Source: Coniferiporia sulphurascens
Lineage: Eukaryota > Basidiomycota > Agaricomycetes > Hymenochaetales > Hymenochaetaceae
Reading direction: 5' to 3'
Length of the DNA stretch: 64,000 nucleotides
NCBI GenBank assembly: GCA_002794785.1
Contig: NBBA01000001.1
Location: 1,302,001-1,366,000 of the forward strand
In this document: one piece after another, positions 9,858 to 19,487 of the stretch
Numbering within the stretch: the first letter of the stretch is position 1
How the letters are laid out: every line of letters starts with the position of its first letter
Notes under the pieces: generated by a model
Told to the model about the DNA's origin: nothing
Seen by the model: the letters and a program-made list of their open reading frames with translations, nothing else
Databases searched by the model: none
Program-made: the position numbers and the translations under genes

Positions 9858-10408
9858 GGGTATGTGAGATGGAGATCCTGGTATGATTGTGGATCCAGAA
9901 GCAGGGGCTGGGGGCTGACTGGGCGCTTGTCCCATGACCTCGGTTCCTGAGTATTCTGGCTGTAATGGCTGTTTCTGAAGCACGTGCCAGGGCATGGGAA
10001 AGGGCCTGCACGGAGTGTGCATCGGCATCCCGGCACACTGAAGTGTAGTGTCTCAGGCCATAGTGCTGTGGGAGAGTTCCCCTCAGTGGCTCCAGAGGAC
10101 TAAATCCTCTGTCAGTTCATGTGGGGGTAATTCCCACTACAGGCTTAAGTTGATTCCCAGAAGCACAGCAGTACTCTACAGGACCTCTATGGTCAGGGAA
10201 GGAATGTGTAGGGTAGGGGGGTCATTCCACATGGGTGTAGTAGTGCCTATGGTGCCGCGACCTGCACCTGGCATGGCCTCCTGGCATGGCACGCCTTACC
10301 CTAGTGCTCCAATATAGTGCCCATATGTCATAGAGGACAGCAGGAGCAGTTTCGGTTGCTGCATATCCCAAGGAAGGTACACATGTTGTCTGAGTCCTGC
10401 AAGGGTGC

Positions 10409-10829
10409 TGTTACAAATTCCCTTTACTCATCACTTTTATCAGCATTAGTCATCTTCGCTGACTAATTCTACTTGTATGCTGACTGATCCTAGTCTCATG
10501 ATCAGTCAGACTCTTCTACCAGCTTCTACTCCCTTCCATGCTGACTGACCTTTGTCTTTGCTCAGTCAGCATTCCATCATGTTCCATAGGTTTCTACACA
10601 TGTATATAAGAACTCGCTTTCAAGAGCACTAAGCCTTAAGCTTGTGCTCTTCATTCAATAGAGCCTACTCAATCACTATCTCCACTGTGGGATATTAAGT
10701 CACCAGTCACCAGCTCAACAGCCTACTAGTCCTTGGGGAAACCCTTGCTCAATCATTGTCTCATCTCTACCTATTCAGTCGATCCTCATCGATCACTTAT
10801 TAAGCCTTACTTAATCAGTAGGCTTAACA
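10409..10829 (+). mobile_element. Solo LTR of family B (copy B3), TSD GGTGC
   Basis: A 421-bp LTR is flanked by GGTGC at 10404-10408 and 10830-10834. TATAAG lies at 10605-10610, and AAGCTTGTGCT at 10638-10648 is 33 nt downstream, the expected TATA-to-start distance. The same 11-mer in family A is complementary to that family's primer-binding site. Confidence 0.9.
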
Positions 10830-11174
10830 GGTGCTCTTAATTCTGGCCCTTCGGATTCCCCATCAATTTCTTCTATGGCACTTGCAGCCACTCCTTTCCT
10901 ATTCTAAGGGACTGTCTCTTCCTGACTTTGTCTTACTTGGTTAAGGTTCTCTCAGTTGTGATATGTATTCTTCCCTCTTTTCCTCTCTATTTATCCCTAA
11001 TAGGATGCATAAGTACACTAGGCCTCCATAAGAGGCACACATCCCACCCAGTTTTGCTTGATGAGTGATGACAGGCACCTCAGTAGTTAGGTAGTTTACT
11101 GGTGGCCCCTTTGGGGCTGCAGGTGTATTATGTAACTCAGAAGGAATAATAAATTTAAAAAAAAAAAAAAAAAA

Positions 11175-11739
11175 GAGGTGCCTGTCACCACACAATGCAT
11201 GAAACTGGGCAGGGGACCTGCTCCCCAAAGGGTGCTGAAGTGTGGAGGTCCCCTATTAGTACAGAAAGCAAAAGGAGGAGGGAGGAGTACATATCACTAT
11301 GACAAAACCAACAGATAAAGGCAGGTTAAAGAAGAAGCTTAGAATGGAGAAAAGGAGGGTGAGAGCGCCAACTGAGACATATGATGAGGAGTCCGAAAGG
11401 CAGTCATAGATCAGAGAGAAAGGGTGGGAGCGCACCTGAAAGCTCCAAGAGAGCCGGGTCTGGGTCCAGGGAATGGGGTCCAAGCATATGACTCATGTAT
11501 TCCCAGAGGAGGTCCAAGTCCATATCTTCATCGGTTGGGTGACCCTCCAGCTCCATCGTGGCAAAAGCCAGGCGGATGGTGGAGGAGGTACAGTCGGAGA
11601 GGCAGTTCAAATGCCCTGTCAGTTTCAGCCAGCAGTGCAGAACCTGGAGACAGTTTTTGTCAGCCCACTTGGTATGATGGGTCAGAAGTGGGTCATGGGG
11701 GGGCCAGACCTTGCGGATCCACAGTTGGAAAGTTTGCAT
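11175..11739 (-). mobile_element. LINE copy L2: 3'UTR and ORF2 C-terminus only
   Basis: The minus strand carries the C-terminal ORF2 region (WIRKVWPPHDPL, EGHPTDEDMDLDLLWEYM) and part of the 3'UTR. The terminal stem and tail are missing: the copy begins about 90 bp inside the normal 3' end, directly against the poly(A) of NLR-1. The 5' side is cut by NLR-2 at 11740, with GCATCC shared at the junction. Confidence 0.75.
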
Positions 11740-12990
11740 CCTTCTTGTCCTATTACCACCACCATCTCTGGTTTTCACTGGGGGTCATCTAGGGGTTTGT
11801 TGCAGCAACCCATACTCTGGTCTGGTGTACTACTAGGTCGATATGAGAGAAGGCTACTGACTGCACACCAGTCCTCTGGAGTGCGTGCTCACTGGTTGTC
11901 CAGTTGCTGTAACAGTGGTCATGAAGATGTGAAAGGGGCTCTCGGGCTCACCAGAGGGTATGCAACCCATCGTTAACATTGCATTGGGTGGATGACTTGG
12001 TGAGGATGATTCTCCTTCACATCTGCTGTGCCCTCTTGGGGTGTAGCTCCTCGACTGGTCTGCTGGTCATGCCCTCGGGCCCGGTCAGCGGCGCAAGGTG
12101 CAAAGTGCGCCAGTCGGGGGGGACACAACGATAACGTTCCCATGGGATTGGGGAAACCCTCTGCCCACTAGCAGTCGGCATGAGCTGGGAAACCTCAGGT
12201 TCAGTGAAAGTCGGGTCTAATCCTCTGGGATTGATGTGCTTGCATTGAGGCCATGATGACTGGCATGTCATATCAAAAACTGCTCCCCAAATTCCCAAAA
12301 GGGTCTCTGATGATGGCACTAGTTGCTAAAAGGAGATAGGGGTCTCATAACACATGGTGTGGCAGTGATAACCATCCGATGCAGAAATGCGACAGGACAC
12401 CATGGGCCTCTCGGGTGGGATGGGCCCCCTTGAGGTGGTTAGTAAGAGGCACTCCCTGGCGGCTGTAAAAAGCATTGGGGTCCACCCCTCTGCAACATGG
12501 AGATTCTGGTACACTGCGGATCCAGAAGTGGGAGAACCCTTAAATGCAGGCCCCAAGTATTCCCCATGGAGTGTGTTGGGGTAACACCTGATGCTGATGT
12601 GGGTTCTGAAGTGTGTGCCAGGGCATGGGAAACTCAGTGCGCTGAGCAGGCTGTAGCAGCAGGGGATAGTTCCCTCTGTTGGCTTGAGAGGACTAAATCC
12701 TCCATGGGTTCTAATGGGGGTAATTCCCATTCAGGCTTAAGTTGATTCCTTGACATGCAGCGGCGCTTCACATCACCAAGCGGGTACAGGGGGGCGTGAG
12801 TCCAGGCGGCTGGGGGTGGTGGGGTAGTGCCTATGGCGCCACGACCCTCACACTACACCTCTGGTGCATTGGGTAGCTCTAATCTCACCTTTAGGCCTGT
12901 GCAGCATGAAGGACAGTGGGAGGGGTTTGTCGGGCCCCATATCCTGAGGAAGGTGCACGCATATGTTGGGCCTCGCAAGGGCACCCTTTA
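11740..12990 (+). mobile_element. NLR-2: second ORF-less element copy, 3' part replaced by a LINE
   Basis: The copy starts CCTTCTTGTCC and aligns with NLR-1 over about 1.25 kb, including GAGGATGATT, AACTGCTCC...CCCAAAAGGGTCTCTGATGA and GAGGACTAAATCCTC. It ends at about 12990, within AAGGGCACC, where LINE L3 ORF1 sequence follows on the same strand. Short ORFs in this copy are not kept in NLR-1, which argues against coding function. Confidence 0.65.
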
Positions 12991-13119
12991 GTCAGGCCAC
13001 TGCACAAACTGCAAAGGCGACCACCCCGCCACCCTCCCATCCTGCCCCAAGAAGAAGCAATACTGCCAAATCCTGGAGGCCATTGGGGATGAGCCCACCT
13101 TCAAACAGATGGAGGAATC

Positions 13120-14646
13120 ATGATTGGAGACATCTCCATCATGCAGTGGAACGCCACCCACTCACTCGTGGCGATTAATTCCCTTATCCCACTCCTCACT
13201 GACACTCCCTCCCCCCTGTACCTAATTCTTATTCAGGAACCACCCTGGTACCAAATAGGTCTGCAACCATCCATCACTGACCCCACCAGCACCCTGGTGT
13301 TTAACGTCCCAAACATCCCTGGCTACACACCGATCCTACCCCCCGACACCTGTCCCCAGGTGGTCACCTATGTGGCATGCTCCCTCCCCCCAACCTCCTG
13401 GTCAGTACTCGGCACAGCCTCCCAAGGCACCGATGTCCTCACAGTGGAGATCTGATCCTCCCTCACGGTCTGGGTGTGCAACTACTATGGAATGTCACCC
13501 CTGGATCGAGTCGGGGCCCCTCCACAGTACCCAGGTGAGTCTTTCCTATTCTTGCTCCCCTCGGCACTTGCCACCACCCTCCTTGTGGCAGGCAACTTCA
13601 ACTGTCATCACCCCACATGGTCCAAACCCTCTGCCTCATGGCCAGAGGAATTGAGGGCGCAACCCCTTGACGACTTTTTCTGTGGGCATGGCCCAGCACC
13701 TGCCCATCTTCCTGACTCTGACTCCTGGCATGACAGCAATCACCAGAGGTGCCCCATAGACATGATCTGGGCCCCCCCCTCCATTAACCCTGATGCCATC
13801 CTGGACCCGGTAACTGTTACAATTTTCCTTTACTTTCCCTATTGCGCTGACTCACTTCCTCTTCGTCATCATCAGTCAGCGCAACTCCCCCATTTCTCTG
13901 CCTTACTCATCCTTATTCGCCTTGCGCCATAAGACGCCATGATGACGCCTTCTTGCACCATCATGACGTGCTTTGCTTACTGATCACCATACTTGTATTA
14001 CCAAGGCATTCCCTTGAGTTCCATGACCTTCCATAGTCTGGTAAACACACCTAACCAAGTCGCTACAGTAACAAACACATAGAATAGCATATAAGCATGT
14101 AACTTCAGTAGCACAAGCCCTAAGCTTGTGCTCTTTGTTCATACAAGCCCATTATCTGCTACCACCAGTCTACTGTGTGCCTTCTGGCCATTAGTCGCTT
14201 TGTTGTAACCCGACTCGCTATAAGAAGCCTACCTCGCCTATATCGCCGATCAGGAAGCCCCGACGATGATCATCCCTCGACTTACAACATCTAGGAAGCC
14301 CCGTTGCCGTACCATCAGTTCCGACGATCAGGAAGCCCCGACGTCGATCACCGCGTAACCGTTGAGCTTAACAGTAACCTCTGACCCTTCCCCACTGTCG
14401 GATCATGCTCTGCTGTGTTGGTCCATTCCTTTTTGGCCTCCACCTCCGTCCTCAAGACCTGCCAGCTCCTACCAGCCAACAAGGAAGAATGGACCAACAT
14501 TGCCTTCCCTCTCCTCAACACTGCATTCAACCTTCCAGTCAGTGACACCCTCACCTTGGACAACAAAGCCAGTGCTGTGGTGAAAGCCATGGTGGCTGCC
14601 CTTGAGCTGTTCACCTGCCTCTCAAAACTGTTGAAAACAGAGGTCC
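13120..14646 (+). pseudogene. L3 ORF2 endonuclease, broken
   Basis: The frame shows apurinic-endonuclease-like (EEP) motifs of a LINE: the first-strand motif ISIMQWNATHSL, the catalytic QEPPWYQIGLQ, LLVAGNFNCHHPTW and CPIDMIWAPP, then LSDHALL with the catalytic SDH. It would nick target DNA to prime reverse transcription. An in-frame TGA at 13455 stands where other copies read Arg (EIRSSL), fitting CGA to TGA. LTR-A2 splits the frame after ILDP, and a frameshift follows near 14440. Confidence 0.8.
13815..14373 (+). mobile_element. Solo LTR of family A (copy A2), TSD GTAAC
   Basis: A 559-bp LTR is flanked by GTAAC at 13810-13814 and 14374-14378. Removing it and one TSD copy rejoins the L3 endonuclease frame. 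Confidence 0.92.
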
Positions 14647-15204
14647 TGTTACATTTTTCTTTACTTTTCCCTTACTGCGCTGACTCACTTCCTATTTGTC
14701 ATCATCAGTCAGCGCAACTCCCCCATTTCTCTCCATTACTCATCCTTATTTGCGTTAAACCATAAGATGCCATGATGACACCATATCGCACCATCATGAC
14801 ATGCTTTGCTTACTGATCACCTTACTTGTATTACCAAGACCTTCCTTGGGTTTCCATGACCTTCCATAGCCATGTAAACGACCATACGCAAGACGCTACA
14901 GTAGCAAACACATAGAGTAGCATATAAGCATGTAACATAGATTGCACAAGCCCTAAGCTTGTGCTCTTTGTTCATACAAGCCCATTATATGCGCCTCACA
15001 GTCTATTGTGTGCTCTACCTAGTCACCAGCTACTTTGTTGTAACCCAACTCTTCTAGAAGACACCATACACCTTCTCGACAATCAGGAAGCCCCACCATC
15101 AATCCACTTCGTTACCAGCATCAAGAAGCCCCATTGCCATCACCACCCTTCTCGTCGATCAGGAAACCCTGACATCGATCCCCATGTAACCATTGAGCTT
15201 AACA
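14647..15204 (+). repeat. 5' LTR of the gypsy element (A3)
   Basis: A 558-bp LTR runs TGTTAC to CTTAACA. It has a TATAAG box, a short inverted repeat around the predicted start (GCACAAGC/GCTTGTGC) and, in U5, repeated AGGAAGCCCC motifs. Confidence 0.9.
14923..14965 (+). promoter_or_regulatory. LTR TATA box and predicted transcript start
   Basis: TATAAG lies at 14923-14928. The A at 14955 is 32 nt downstream, a usual TATA-to-start spacing, and opens AAGCTTGTGCT (14955-14965). This 11-mer is the exact reverse complement of the sequence just after the LTR, which supports the start site independently. The start itself is predicted, not observed. Confidence 0.6.
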
Positions 15205-15206
15205 CT

Positions 15207-15217
15207 AGCACAAGCTT
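15207..15217 (+). promoter_or_regulatory. Self-priming primer-binding site
   Basis: AGCACAAGCTT starts two bases after the LTR end (CA-CT-AGCACAAGCTT). It pairs perfectly with the predicted first 11 nt of the element's own RNA. The two-base gap equals what integrase processing normally removes. I found no tRNA-like match at this site by eye. Confidence 0.7.
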
Positions 15218-15264
15218 TCCCAATTTTTTTTTGCTGACATATCCAACATCCAAGCACCAACCCT

Positions 15265-16533
15265 TTGCCCACCTTGTCTACCAAGCAACCGATCCCGCAG
15301 CCTGCCTTCATCCTCATTGGAGGCACCTGGGACTACGACCTCAAGTGCTTTAAGAAAAAGCAGACCAACTCAAATGACTATGACTACTACTCATGGTTAC
15401 AGAACCAACACGGAGAATATCAGTGGTCTAAGGCTCTAGATGCCAAAGACGCCCACATAACCTTCACAACCCATGTACCAAACTACCATGACATCTTCCC
15501 TCATCTCAGAACACCTGACATGACTGAGGGTCAAACCATGTCGTCCACACCTGCACCCAAAGAGATCAACCTCGTGCATCCCAACACTTTTGATGGGGAC
15601 TGCAAATATGCCAGACACTTCCTCTCAAGCTGTGAAGCATACCTTCACATCAACCATCATATCTATAACACAGATGAGTTGAAGATCAACTTCATCCTCT
15701 CCTACATGCAAATGGGCAATGCAGGAGACTGGGCCATCAACCAAGAAACACTGGCATCTGCTTTTGCCAAGGACAAGAATGGACAGACCCTCACTACCAT
15801 CGTTGGATATGGGACCTGGGGCAACTTCAAATGTGACTTCCACAACACATTCATCACCACTGACGATGTTGCCGAGGCCTCCCAGGAGATTATGACACTC
15901 CAGCAGACCAGCTCCACTGACGACTACAACAGCCATTTCCAATCTCTCATCACCCGAGCCGGGATGTCTGGTGACAACAACCTTATCCCCATCTACGAGA
16001 AAGGCCTAAAGCATGGTCTTCTATCACATGTTCTTTCTAACACCAAACTGCCAACCACCATCAACGAATGGTATTGTGAGGCATCCAAACAAGATGCAGT
16101 CTACCAATGCCTCAAGGCCCTCCGCAGCCTGGGACAAACTCCCATTAAACAAGAGAACCACTTCCACAACCTTGGCAGCCAGCAGTGATGCCAATTCCAG
16201 CCTAACCAGCGGGATACACAGATCAACACTACCAACCATCCACCACGCCTCACGGAGGAGGAGCACACCAGGTGCATTCATGAAGGATGATGCCTCGCCT
16301 GCCACGAGAAAGGCCACAATGCATGTGACTGCACCAAGTACAAACAAGGTCCTAGCCAGCCTCATACAGTGTGCACCATTGACAACACATTCCCCATTGT
16401 CGAGACATCTGAATCTGCTCCTGAGGAAGATACTCCTGAACACATTGCTGCCAACATCCGCAAACTGCTCAGCCAGTTCAATGCGACGAGGATAAACGAG
16501 ACTTTTGATATTCTGGATAAGCAGGGTTTTTAA
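15265..16533 (+). pseudogene. gag: Gypsy Gag with zinc knuckle, two in-frame TGA
   Basis: The frame encodes a retrotransposon Gag: capsid-like region (PNTFDGDCKYARHFLSSCEAY, a segment used here only as a short landmark; ILSYMQMGNAGDWA; SHFQSLITRAGM), then CLACHEKGHNACDC, a canonical CX2CX4HX4C knuckle near 16291-16332. TGA codons at 16186-16188 and 16288-16290 break the frame; both sit where Arg CGA would be expected. The first in-frame ATG is at 15520, preceded by an open, ATG-less stretch from 15265, so the true start was lost or lies in that stretch. Gag ends at TAA 16531-16533, overlapping the pol ATG as TAATG. Confidence 0.8.
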
Positions 16534-18942
16534 TGAGGAAGTTTAGATGGATGCTAAGTCTTCCTGTTACCATGTCTCCAATTGTAAATTCCAATCCTTC
16601 ACTCCCTACAATGAAGATCCCAATTTCTATGATTGTATATGACCAAACTGTCCCTGCCAATGCGCTTATCGACTCTGGTGCTGAAGGCCAGTTCATCAAT
16701 GCTAAATTCGTCATCAAACATCACATCCCCACCCAACCACTTCCTCGCCCCATTACCGTTCTAAATGCGGACGGTACCAAGAACGAACACGGGACTATCA
16801 CCCAGTACACCTGGCAATTGACCAACATTGAAGGGAAATCCCTCCCTATGAAACTCTTTGTGACATCCCTCAGCAAGGAAGACATTATCCTTGGTCTACC
16901 ATGGTTAAAGAACTACAACCCGGTTATTGATTGGAACAAAGGCACTCTCTCTATTGCAAAAGTCACCACTGCTACCTCACTCACTCAGGAACAGGTTAAA
17001 GAATCGAAACCTGTGGAAGACATGATTCCAGCTGACTACCATTGTTACCTCGATATCTTCCGTAAAAAATCTGCAGAATGATTCCTGATCTCTAGACCAT
17101 ATGACCACGCCATCAATCTCAAACCTGACTTCATACCATGCAACTGTAAAGTCTACCCACTGGTGCCCAAAGAACTGGCAGCACTTGACAAATTCCTAGA
17201 TGAAAATCTTCGCAAAGGATACATCCGCCCATCCAAGTCACCCACAGCATCTCCGTTCTTCTTTGTCAGGAAGAAGGACACTAGCCTTCGTGGATGCCAA
17301 GACTACCAAGCCCTTAATGAGGGAACCATCAAGAATGCATACCTGTTACCCCTGATCAGCAATCTCATGGACAAACTCAAAGGAGCCAAGTACTTTATGA
17401 AACTTGACCTCTGCTCTGGCTACAATAATATTCGGATAAAAAACGGTGACCAGTGGAAAGCCGCTTTTAAAACTCCTCGAGGCCTATTCGAACCAACCAT
17501 CATGTTCTTTGGCTTATGCAACTTGCCAGCCACATTCCAAGCTTTCATGGACAACACATTCCGCTTCGTAATTCTTGAAGATGGAACAATGATTTACATG
17601 GATGACGTACTCATCCCAGCTAACTCAATGGAAGAACTCTATCAGCGTACCTGCCGTGTCCTTGACATATGCACCGCAAATGACCTGTACTGTAAACCAG
17701 AGAAATGCCTCTTTGGAGTACAATGCGTCGAATTTCTGGGAATGATCATTACCCCGGATAACATCCATATGGACCCTGTCAAACTTGCTGGCATTGCTGA
17801 CTGGCCGACCCCACATACTGTCAAACAGCTTCAAAGCTTTATGGGATTCTGTAATTATTACAGATGCTTCATCCCCAGCTTCTCAGACATCATTTACCTG
17901 CTTAACAAGCTCACCTGCACCAATGAACAGTGGAAATGGACACCTGAACAAGACCAAGCATTTACTAAACTCAAAACACTCTTTCTAGACAAACTGGCCT
18001 TACTTGTGCCTGATCCCACCAAGCCGTTCATCCTCGAAACAGATGCATCTAAAGTTGCTTCAGGTGCTGTCCTCTACCAAGCAAATTCCAATGGCGATCT
18101 TCAACCTTGTGGTTATATATCTGAAACGTTTGGACCTGCCCAACAGCACTATGAAGTTTATGACAGAGAACTTCTTGGCATAATATGTGGTCTAGAAGCC
18201 TGGCGCCACTATTTACTTGGCAACCCACATACCACCACAATCTGGTGTGACCACAAGAATCTCTCGTACTTCCACTCTGAACATCGCCTAACACCGAGAC
18301 AATCACATTGGAATCTGTTCCTATCTCAGTTCAATTGTGTCATCACCCATCGACCAGGGAAGTCCATCCCAGGAGCCGATGCATTATCTAGACGACCTGA
18401 CCATGGCGAAGAACCACTGGAAGAATGTGTTATGTTACCTGACACATTATTCATCAGAACCATCAATGTAGACCTCCAGAATCGGATCTGGGATGCACAG
18501 GAACACAATTCCTTCGCAAAAACCATTCTGGATGCCCAATCCCTGAAAATTCCGTCCCCATTCTGTTTCTCACTAGATGATTGGACAGTTGATTCCAGAC
18601 TCCTCTGATACCAGAAACGCATCTATGTACCAGACAACACGGATATCAAACGGGAAATCCTACAAATGTTCCATGACCTTCCAGTGTTTGGACATCCGGG
18701 CCTTTTCAAAATGTCACAACTGGTATGACAACACTACTGGTGGCCCGGACTTACCGTCTTCATCGGAAATTACATCAAAGGATGTGCTGTGTGTCAACAG
18801 ATGAAAATCAACATGCACCTGACTAAGCCACCTCTTCTTCCGATACCCACTGATGCGGCCATGCTTCCATTCCAATCAGTCTCAATGGATTTTATTACTG
18901 ATCTACCTGCATCTAATGGATTTGATTCCATAATGGTAGTTG
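16533..18942 (+). pseudogene. pol: Gypsy Pol: protease, RT, RNase H, truncated integrase
   Basis: Pol is in the -1 frame relative to Gag and starts at an ATG sharing its first base with the Gag stop. Domains in order: aspartic protease (ALIDSGAEGQFINA, ILGLPWL), RT (AAFKTPRGLFEPTIMFFGL, catalytic MIYMDDVLI), RNase H (ETDASKVASGAVLYQ, YDRELLGI, WCDHKNL) and integrase zinc finger (HPG...CAVCQQMK) with the first core Asp in [12 protein letters not shown] stops at 17079, 18606 and 18726 replace likely Arg codons. Some RT residues are altered in the same direction (DYQALN for the usual DYRALN). The protein ends abruptly at the 3' LTR, losing the rest of the integrase and any chromodomain. Confidence 0.85.
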
Positions 18943-19487
18943 TGTTACAATTTTCCTTTACTTTCCCCTTACTGCGCTGACTCACTTCCTATTTGTCATC
19001 ATCAGTCAGCGCAACTCCCCCATTTCTCTGCCTTACTCATCCATATTCGCCTTGCACCATAAGATGCCATGATGATGCCTTATAGCACCATCATGATGTG
19101 CTTTGCTTACTGATAGCCCTACCTGTATTACCAAGGCATTCCTTGGGTTTCCATGATCTTCCAGAGTCTGGTAAACTACCCTACACAGGCCGCTACAGTA
19201 GTAAACACATAGAGTAGCATATAAGCATGTAACTTCAGTAGCACAAGCCCTAAGCTTGTGCTCTTTGTTCATACAAGCCCATTATATGCGCCTCACAGTC
19301 TATTGTGTGCTCTACCTAGTCACCAGCTACTTCATCATAACCTGACTCTTCTAGAAGACACCATACACCTTCTTGACAATCAGGAAGCCCCACCATCGAT
19401 CCACTTCGTTACTGGCATCAGGAAGCCCCATTGCCGTCACCACCCTTCTCATCGATCAGGAAACCCCGACATCAATCCCTGTGTAAC

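Larger units (their letters stand above)
8728..11174 (+). mobile_element. NLR-1: ORF-less retroposon with LINE-like 5' and 3' ends
   Basis: The element starts CTTCTTGTCC...ACCACCACCATC, nearly the same as the LINE 5' terminus seen at 27293, 53175 and 59952. It ends in a diverged LINE 3'UTR (GATATGTA, CACCCAGTTTT, a CCCC/GGGG stem, GGAATAATAAA) plus 18 A residues at 11157-11174. Between them about 1.2 kb matches NLR-2 and NLR-3 but holds no ORF conserved between copies. Without its two LTR insertions the copy is about 1.6 kb, against about 6.4 kb for a LINE. I infer a non-autonomous element mobilised by the LINE machinery. Flanks are opposite-strand LINE pieces without a TSD. Confidence 0.65.
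12991..14646 (+). mobile_element. LINE copy L3: ORF1 end and ORF2 endonuclease
   Basis: The fragment starts in the last ORF1 zinc knuckle (CTNCKGDHPATLPSC equivalent) and runs through the ATGA overlap at 13120-13123 into the ORF2 endonuclease. It is interrupted by solo LTR-A2 and ends at the 5' LTR of the gypsy element, inside the segment before the RT domain (LSKLLKTEV). The RT and 3' end are absent. Confidence 0.8.

Noticed and set aside
19300..19480. Repeated AGGAAGCCCC units in LTR-A U5 as a CRISPR-like or satellite array
   Set aside because: Only about three imperfect units occur, and they recur identically placed in every family A LTR, so they are part of the LTR.
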